Positions 57,560 through 64,000 of a stretch of 64,000 nt of DNA are shown one piece after another. Source of the DNA: Alitta virens (lineage: Eukaryota; Annelida; Polychaeta; Phyllodocida; Nereididae); assembly GCA_932294295.1 (NCBI GenBank), contig OW028582.1, forward strand, positions 3,219,515 to 3,283,514, in the 5' to 3' direction. Below the pieces are notes generated by a model. It saw nothing but the letters and a program-made list of their open reading frames with translations. It was not told where the DNA came from and did not search any database. Both the position numbers and the translations under genes were made by a program. The stretch's first letter is position 1. The number at the start of each line of letters is the position of its first letter.

Positions 57560-57782
57560 ATATGAAAAGTGCAGCCCTCTAAGGCATGTCCTTGCTGCTA
57601 TCAAGGGTTGATTGATGAGGTGAAAGTCCAACCATGTTACACATTTACTCCATGAATGGGATCTTTTACTTGCCTCAGCATAGACATCCAGCTGGGATAT
57701 CGCACATAAAGAGTGCCCGGGCCAGGAATCGAGCTCAGAGCCTTTGTTAGAGCTGGCCAATGTGGAATTGGCGGATGCCACC
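57518..57782 (-). mobile_element. SINE family 1 with GATA tail
   Basis: GATA array 57518-57560 joined to the SINE 3' end. The tRNA-like head is partly deleted (ends CGGATGCCACCAAGC). Confidence 0.72.
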
Positions 57783-57929
57783 AAGCTGAGAACTGTAATC
57801 TCACTCATAAACAGTGCAGAGGTTTTTATATTTATATTTAGCTTTGCTTTCATTACAATTTATACCTGTGGCAAGTCTGTTCATGCTTAAGTATTTCTCA
57901 TCTTTGAGCATATAACCATTATGGTGCTT

Positions 57930-58222
57930 TCTGTATCAAACACTCTAAAATCGCCATCACTCCCTGTAGCCAAGTACTCGTTTATACCTGAATAGAGTGA
58001 AACAGTGGATAAAGAAAGATCTGCTCAGTTCTTCCTTGTCATGGCTGGATTTGAACCCACGACCATGTGCATACGAGTCCTTAGTCCAACTCCTTAGAAC
58101 CACTGGACCACAGCACCCACACAACGACCCATCGGTGCGATGTCAGCGATGTCAAAACGATGTTGTAACGATGTCGGCCGATATAGAAACGACGCTGGTG
58201 CAATTTGGAATGCTATCTGGGT
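57930..58222. mobile_element. SINE family 3 copy next to a MITE family 2 fragment
   Basis: 57930-58115 carries GGATTTGAACCCACGACC. 58128-58222 is the right half of a family 2 MITE ending TTGGAATGCTATCTGGGT. Confidence 0.65.
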
Positions 58223-59921
58223 AAGTCCATTGTTCTATAAGCTTTCTTCTGTAACTCTCATTCAAAATCAAATGTGGAAATTATGGCTGTTTTTGTGCAA
58301 ACACATTATTTTCAGTGATTTAGTATGCTTATGCTTTATTCTTCTTGCATCATATACTATTATTCAAACTCAAAGTAGTCTAAAATGCTGGAGGTGAAGT
58401 ATGTGCAAGAAAAATAAAGTGGTCTTTATTTTCAAAAGATACTTAAAATGCACTTAAAAAATGGTATTGCCAATGTATCTTCATTTGTCATACTTGGTGC
58501 CTAGAAGCATATGCTGTCAGATGTAGAGCAAATGAAAAATGGCGAGCATCTCACTATGCTTCATAAATGTCATACATTGTTATTCTGATATGGCATAATT
58601 AAGTACTAATTAAGAAGATGCCATGTTTTGATACAAACTCTCTTTGAAATTACAGAAGCTGGGAATTTAATATTTTTACTTTGTATCCATAGCACTAAGA
58701 AAACTTGCGGTCTGAAAAAAAATGGTTGCAACGCCTTCGCGCTGTTTAGCAGGTGCGTCTTCTGATGAATCACCATGTTTGATTGGCTGAACCGCCGTTA
58801 AATTAGTACCACTTTCATAGTTATTCCAAGTCATTGTACAAAAAAAGAAAATTTTTGAACATAGTGTAGAAGCACAGATGCAATTTCAGGAAAAGTTTTC
58901 TTAGTGGACAGTGCAATTCTTCTTAAATTAAATCGTTTCTGATTCTTTCAATCAAGGAATCATCTACAGATGCTAGGCTGAAGGAGGTCAACTTCTAACT
59001 TGTGAATAACCGAGTTAACTTCAGGCAGGTGTTCTGGACCTGGAAGGAAATAGCTTTGTTACAATGTTTACAAATTCATGAGCTCTTGTACAGCGTAGTA
59101 ATGCTGAAGCAAATTCAATTTCCTGTGATTGTCTCTTGTAAAACTTTTTTGTGCTCGCAGTTAAAGTTGAGGTAGCCTGTAGTATGGAGCATGAACACAA
59201 GGTGGCTTCCGGTGTTATGTATTTTGGTCAGAAGTAAGCTGAATTGTCATATTCTAGTTAGTGTGTGGACTTTTTTTAAAATAAATAGATAATTTGTGAG
59301 AACTTCTGCTAAAGTTATTTGTGAGGCCTTTAAAAATATGACTAAATGAGCCGAACTGGAGTGTGCGGGCTGGCCATTTGTAAACATGGCAAAATTTGAA
59401 CACAATTCACCTATTTGGAGGTATTTAAATTAATATTTAGTGTTTAATGACTCTGTTGATGCTAGTAAAAATACATAAAAGCTAGTTGCTAATATTTTTT
59501 GTGGCTGTCCACAGTATATTAAAATATAGAAGTAAATCTTTTAGCGGTCTGCAACCTTTATTACTAGCCCTGGTGTCCTAAATTTCACACCTCCACTAAA
59601 GTCGAGACCTAGCTACTGGTCAAGTTGGAAGGACAGCCCAATGTGTAGATCTATTCTATTCTATTCTGTTCTATCCTATTCTATTCTATTCAGAACAAGA
59701 TTTTGTCTCAATAATTCTAAAATATATATAGTCTATATCACAATAATTCTATTCTATTCTATTTCATTCAATTCTATTCTATTCAGAACATTATTTTGTC
59801 TCATTATAGTCCATATCACAATAATTCTATTCTTTTCTATTCTGTTCTATTATATTATATTATATTATATTATATTCTATTCAATTCCATTCAATTATAT
59901 TTTATATTCTATTCACTTGTG

Positions 59922-60000
59922 GACAGATTGGCTTCAGAATTCACTCGTGGCTAACGCCACTCGTGAATCCTGGCCAATCTGTCCACTCGTGGGGAATATA
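59922..60000. repeat. Long hairpin at the edge of a minisatellite
   Basis: An outer pair (GTGGACAGATTGGC / GCCAATCTGTCCAC) encloses an inner pair (TTCACTCGTGGC / GCCACTCGTGAA) around TAAC. It is present only in copy B. Confidence 0.88.
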
Positions 60001-60029
60001 AAAAAATACCACATTACCATTGGGTCTTA

Positions 60030-60770
60030 TTATAATACAATTTAGTATTTCGTTTATACAATTTAGTATATCGTATATTTAATTTATATTATTTCGTATA
60101 TACGATTTAGTTTTTCGTATATACGATTTAGTATTTTGTATATTCAATTTAGTATATCGTATATTCAATTTAGTATTTTGTATATACAATTTAGTATTTC
60201 ACATATTTAGTATTTTGTATATACAATTTAGTATTTCGTATATTCAATTTAGTATATTGTATGTTCAATTTAGTATTTCGTATTTACGATTTAGTATATC
60301 GTATATTCAATTTAGTATTTCGTATATTCAATTTAGTATATTGTATATTCAATTTAGTATTTTGTATATACGATTTAGTATATCGTATATTCAATTTATT
60401 ATTTCGTATATACGATTTAGTATATCGTATATTCAATTTAGTATATCGTATATTCAATTTAATATTTCGTATTCAATTTAGTATATCGTATATTCAATTT
60501 AGTATTTCGTATATTCAATTTAGAATATTGTATATTCAATTTAGTATTTCGTATATACAATTTAGTATATCGTATATTCAATTTAGTATTACGTATATAC
60601 AATTTAGTATATCATATATTCAATTTAGTATATTGTATATTCAATTTAGTACTTCGTATATTCAATATAGTATATCGTATATTCAATTTAGTATTTCGTA
60701 TATACGATTTAGTACTTCGAATATACAATTTACTAAATCGTTTATACAATTTAATTTTTTTTTTCTCATG
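60030..60770. repeat. Minisatellite of about 20-bp units (TTTAGTAT.TCGTATAT.CAA)
   Basis: More than 30 imperfect units. The long open frames across it (FSISYIQ repeats) are products of the repeat, not a gene. It is absent from copy A at 21760-21790. Confidence 0.95.
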
Positions 60771-60805
60771 TCCTAAAATGGCTTCCGTACATATCAAATA
60801 ATTTG

Positions 60806-60911
60806 ATTCTTTTCTTTTCTATTCTATTCTATTCTATTCTATTCTATTATCTTCTCTTCTATTCTCTTCTATTCTCTTCTATTCTATTCTATTCTATTCT
60901 TTTCTTTTCTA
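60806..60911. repeat. TTCTA/TTCTC array
   Basis: Pentanucleotide array, the counterpart of 21808-21845 in copy A. Confidence 0.85.
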
Positions 60912-61900
60912 TTAGATGCTTAAAGAACCTTCTGTAATCTCTGAAATAATCACTGTCAGAGAATCTGTGTGTGTGACAAAAATAGAAGCCAATATGATAC
61001 CCAAGAAGTTCATATCAATATTTTAATCAGATTATGTTTTTTCTCGTCTACCTGATCGTCAGATTCATACCGACAATAATTATAAATACCACAAAATTAA
61101 AAATATTATATAGGTGGTTGACGGATGGAGATTACAAATATAGCAGTCTTAATTAGTTCATATATGGGGCACTGTATAGCCCGAATAACCCCTTCCTGAC
61201 CGCACGCCGCTGTCGGCTCTTATTCATATTGTGACTTTTATAGTGAGCCGCCATTGCTAGCGCACACAAAATATCAGATCATAAATAAGAGCTAAGCTAA
61301 CATCAGATTTTTTGAGCTAGGCACTGCACAGCATTTTTCTGTGATAATTTAATCCAAAAGATTATGAGCCAATATCTTACTTTTAAGGTATTTTATCTAT
61401 ATATACATTTGTCATTAATGCAGGGACACCCACCATGGATTTCCTGAAGCATTTTTGCTCATCTGTAATTCTGTAATACAATATCAGGGATATAATGCAT
61501 TTTTTAATAGTAATATTCACATAAAACATATAATATTAGAACTAAGCCCAGAAATAAAAAATAAGATGGCCAGCGCCAAAGATAAAATAATAAGACATAC
61601 TTCTTGTAATTGAATTTCAAAGAAAATCTTATTCCATGATGGGCTGCATATAATATATCAAATAAAAATTACATAGCGACTATGTAATAGGATTGTGGTG
61701 GCAAATAGAGAAAGTGAGATCATCAGTCTATCAGACCATGCTATATTCGGGACATATCGCTATTTTGTAAATAAATCTTGGATGTAGTTTTCTTTTTCTC
61801 CAAAAAACAATTCCACAAAAACAATATACAAATATGTGGATGATTTCATCAGGCTTAACAGGTTGTTCATCTGTTCATCCATATATTTAAGAATAATACG

Positions 61901-62573
61901 GTGGAACCTCAGAACCTGGACCACAGGTGCTCAAAAAAAAAGCAGGTGTCACAAAACAAAATTGTAAGGTTTATTTTGGACTTAGGACCCAGATCACATG
62001 TTGGTCAATGTGAATTGGATAGAGCTGGAATGTTAAACACCAAAGACAGAGTGAAACGGCTCATGTTGAATCATATGGACATTATTTACCATCAAAGTGC
62101 ACCAGGTTACCACTGTGAAAATTTTGAAAGAATAAGTCATCGTTATGGAACAAGATATATGCAAAATAATCTCTTCCTTAATAAACCACAAGGAATTGAA
62201 AAATTTTACTTTAGCGTTGTACTGGAACAACATGCCAAATGTTATAAAACTTGCAAATAGTAAAGATGTTATTAAAACTAAAGTCAGGCAATTTCTCAAG
62301 CACACTTTAATGAAGTAAATGATAGTGCATGCTATTTTATTATCATTACTACTGCAATTATTATTATTACGGTGTTACTTTCAATTGTGGATAGCCTTTA
62401 TTGCACCTTGATGTCATCTTGTACGATATCTAGAAGGGACCATATTGGAAATAAGTTTTCGAACTTTAGTGTGCTATCCCAATGACAATAAAACAGTGTA
62501 TTTCTTGCACTTCAGGCTTGTATGTACACTCTTTTGATGTTATTGAATAGACTCTATCTGTCTATCTATCTAT
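61901..62573 (+). pseudogene. LINE reverse-transcriptase 3' end (copy B)
   Basis: An open stretch of about 110 codons has the C-terminal tail of a CR1/jockey-like ORF2: VRFILDLGPRSHVGQ, then LDRAGMLNTKDRVKRLMLNH, then YGTRYMQNN. It is followed by 3' UTR-like sequence and a (CTAT)n tail at about 62551. It is 5'-truncated, so non-functional. Confidence 0.72.
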
Positions 62574-62636
62574 TTAGACCACACTTGGTTCGAATATGCT
62601 GGTATTAATGGTGAGGTGGTCTTAATAGAGAATTAA

Positions 62637-62945
62637 GCAGCTGGGTGGCCTAATGGTTAAGGCATTCTGCCAATTATACCTTTGCCAGCTCTGATGAAAG
62701 TCCCAGGTTCGATTCCTGGCCTGAGGATTCTACATGAGCTGCATCCCAGCTGGGTGTCGATCGCATGAGACGTTAAATTGGAGGTGCCTTGTACTATGCT
62801 GAGGCAAGTAGAAGACCCCACCCATGGGGTAAATGTGTAATGTGGTGTAGACTCCAAGCAGCCTTTTCATCTCATCATTATGTCTGCCTCTAGCTGGTCA
62901 CATAAACTGACCCAGTAGCATTGAGACGGAGACATTGAACATAAC
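62637..62945 (+). mobile_element. tRNA-like SINE, family 1 (in copy B)
   Basis: Same insertion as 23324-23632 in copy A. B box GGTTCGATTCC. Confidence 0.8.
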
Positions 62946-64000
62946 ATACAATAGAAACAATACATACAAATATACTTGGGTGAAAACTTGTTGATCTTAA
63001 TGGTGAGGTGATCTTAATAGAGAAATGGTCTTAAAGTGAGACTTCACTGTTTGCTTACATATTTAAACTTAAAATGATTATCATTTCCACGCAGACAACG
63101 GTCACGGCGGAGTTGGCAGAACTCCGCTCGAGTGACAATATGAGACACCTAGACATCATGAAGATGAATTATTATCTTGATTTATTTACCTTGCCCCCTA
63201 AAACCTGCTTTAACCATAGGAAACCATTCACAATCTATCTACATCAGGATAAAGGATGAGATTACACCTCATAGCTCATAAACAGTCAGGTTTGAACTCA
63301 TACACCCAGAGTCACGACCATAGTAGCTGCCATGTTAACCATTTGGCCAGCCAACCCATGAAACATAGGCAGATATTTGCTTATATTTTTAATGACCCAG
63401 ATATAATTTGAAACACCATCATTTAAAGAATATGGGATACAGTTTCAATATAATATTTGTTTTTTGTTATCAGATTTCTCTGAAGATTTTTTAAAACACA
63501 AAATTGTTTAATTAGCTTTCAGTTTCTTGGAAAAGCAGAAATGTAATATATAAATTGTCTTTCCTAGAAAATTACAGAAATCTAAAATGGACAGATATTC
63601 AGATTCATATTGTCAGCTTTTACACATTCAAGGCATTCTATGAAAGACAATTCATATATAAAATTACTGGAACAAACAAAGCATACCCACTTCTGTAAAT
63701 CCGTACTAACTCGAAACTTGTTGGATAGCTTGCAAAAAACCTTGGTCTCAGTTACACGCAAGAAATGAAATGAAAAAAACCCAGACCATTAGCTTTCTGG
63801 CACATCAAAGGACCTCACTGTCATTGCTCTTTAATCGAAGGACATTTCAGCCACAGACAGAAACGCCCAAACAAAGTTGCCTCCATGCCTGATCTGCTTT
63901 GCCTGTCTTTTATAGTCCAGACTGCTGCCAGGGGGTTTGGCTGAGGGGCACAATTATGACATGGTGGTATTCTCAAGCTAGCTTTCCAGCTAGTAATCCT

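Larger units (their letters stand above)
58731..64000. repeat. Segmental duplication copy B, with the empty Polinton site
   Basis: Direct-orientation match to 1-1314 plus 21642-24655, continuing past the window end. The Polinton target AACATT occurs once at 59787-59792, with both flanks as in copy A. It carries its own inserts at about 59058-59147, 59922-60765 and 61140-61440. No host gene. Confidence 0.92.

Noticed and set aside
60215..60776. Long open frames (88 and 171 codons) of FSISYIQ-type repeats
   Set aside because: They are created by the AT-rich minisatellite, are open in more than one frame, and have no protein-like composition.

Overview
This window is animal genomic DNA: AT-rich, full of microsatellites, tRNA-like SINEs, MITEs and dead LINE fragments, with spliceosomal introns (GT..AG). 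Its one gene-rich region is a complete Polinton/Maverick (polintovirus-type) element. The Polinton family and the repeat landscape suggest an invertebrate, but the species cannot be named from sequence alone.

The Polinton spans 1315-21641 (20,327 bp). It has 229-bp terminal inverted repeats that differ at only two positions, starts AG and ends CT, and is flanked by a perfect 6-bp target duplication (AACATT at 1309-1314 and 21642-21647). A paralogous copy of the host locus at 58731-64000 carries the target uninterrupted, with one AACATT at 59787-59792. This 'empty site' independently confirms the boundaries. All core genes read open, so the insertion looks young.

Polinton layout from left to right. 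Plus strand: protein-primed DNA polymerase B (1994-6354, one intron), then a three-exon type I membrane protein (6842-8097). Minus strand, converging on it: a second three-exon membrane protein (9460-10568) whose ectodomain has the same cysteine framework. Next is a 1.6-kb noncoding block of tandem and inverted repeats. Then, all on the minus strand: a two-exon protein with two PC4/Sub1-like domains (12180-13400), and a compact operon-like string read from right to left: integrase (17873-18994), penton-like minor capsid (17454-17873), basic protein (17004-17429), major capsid (15528-16958), packaging ATPase (14781-15461), small conserved protein (14464-14784), basic protein (14026-14463). Several junctions in this string overlap or abut (TAATG, ATGA, TAA-ATG). 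Near the right end are a two-exon protein with two further PC4-like modules (19555-20525) and an orphan ORF (20713-21228). No adenovirus-type cysteine protease was found.

Together the genes give integration (integrase), replication (polymerase plus candidate ssDNA-binding PC4-like proteins), a virion (two jelly-roll capsid proteins, ATPase, basic proteins) and possibly a membrane or attachment module (the two glycoproteins).

Host DNA. 1-1314 plus 21642-24711 is one copy (A) of a segmental duplication; 58731-64000 is the other (B), running off the window end. Between them (24.7-58.7 kb) I find no convincing host exon, only dispersed repeats: three tRNA-like SINE families, two MITE families, LINE 3' remnants, foldback sequences, GATA and TTCTA arrays, and small tandem repeats.
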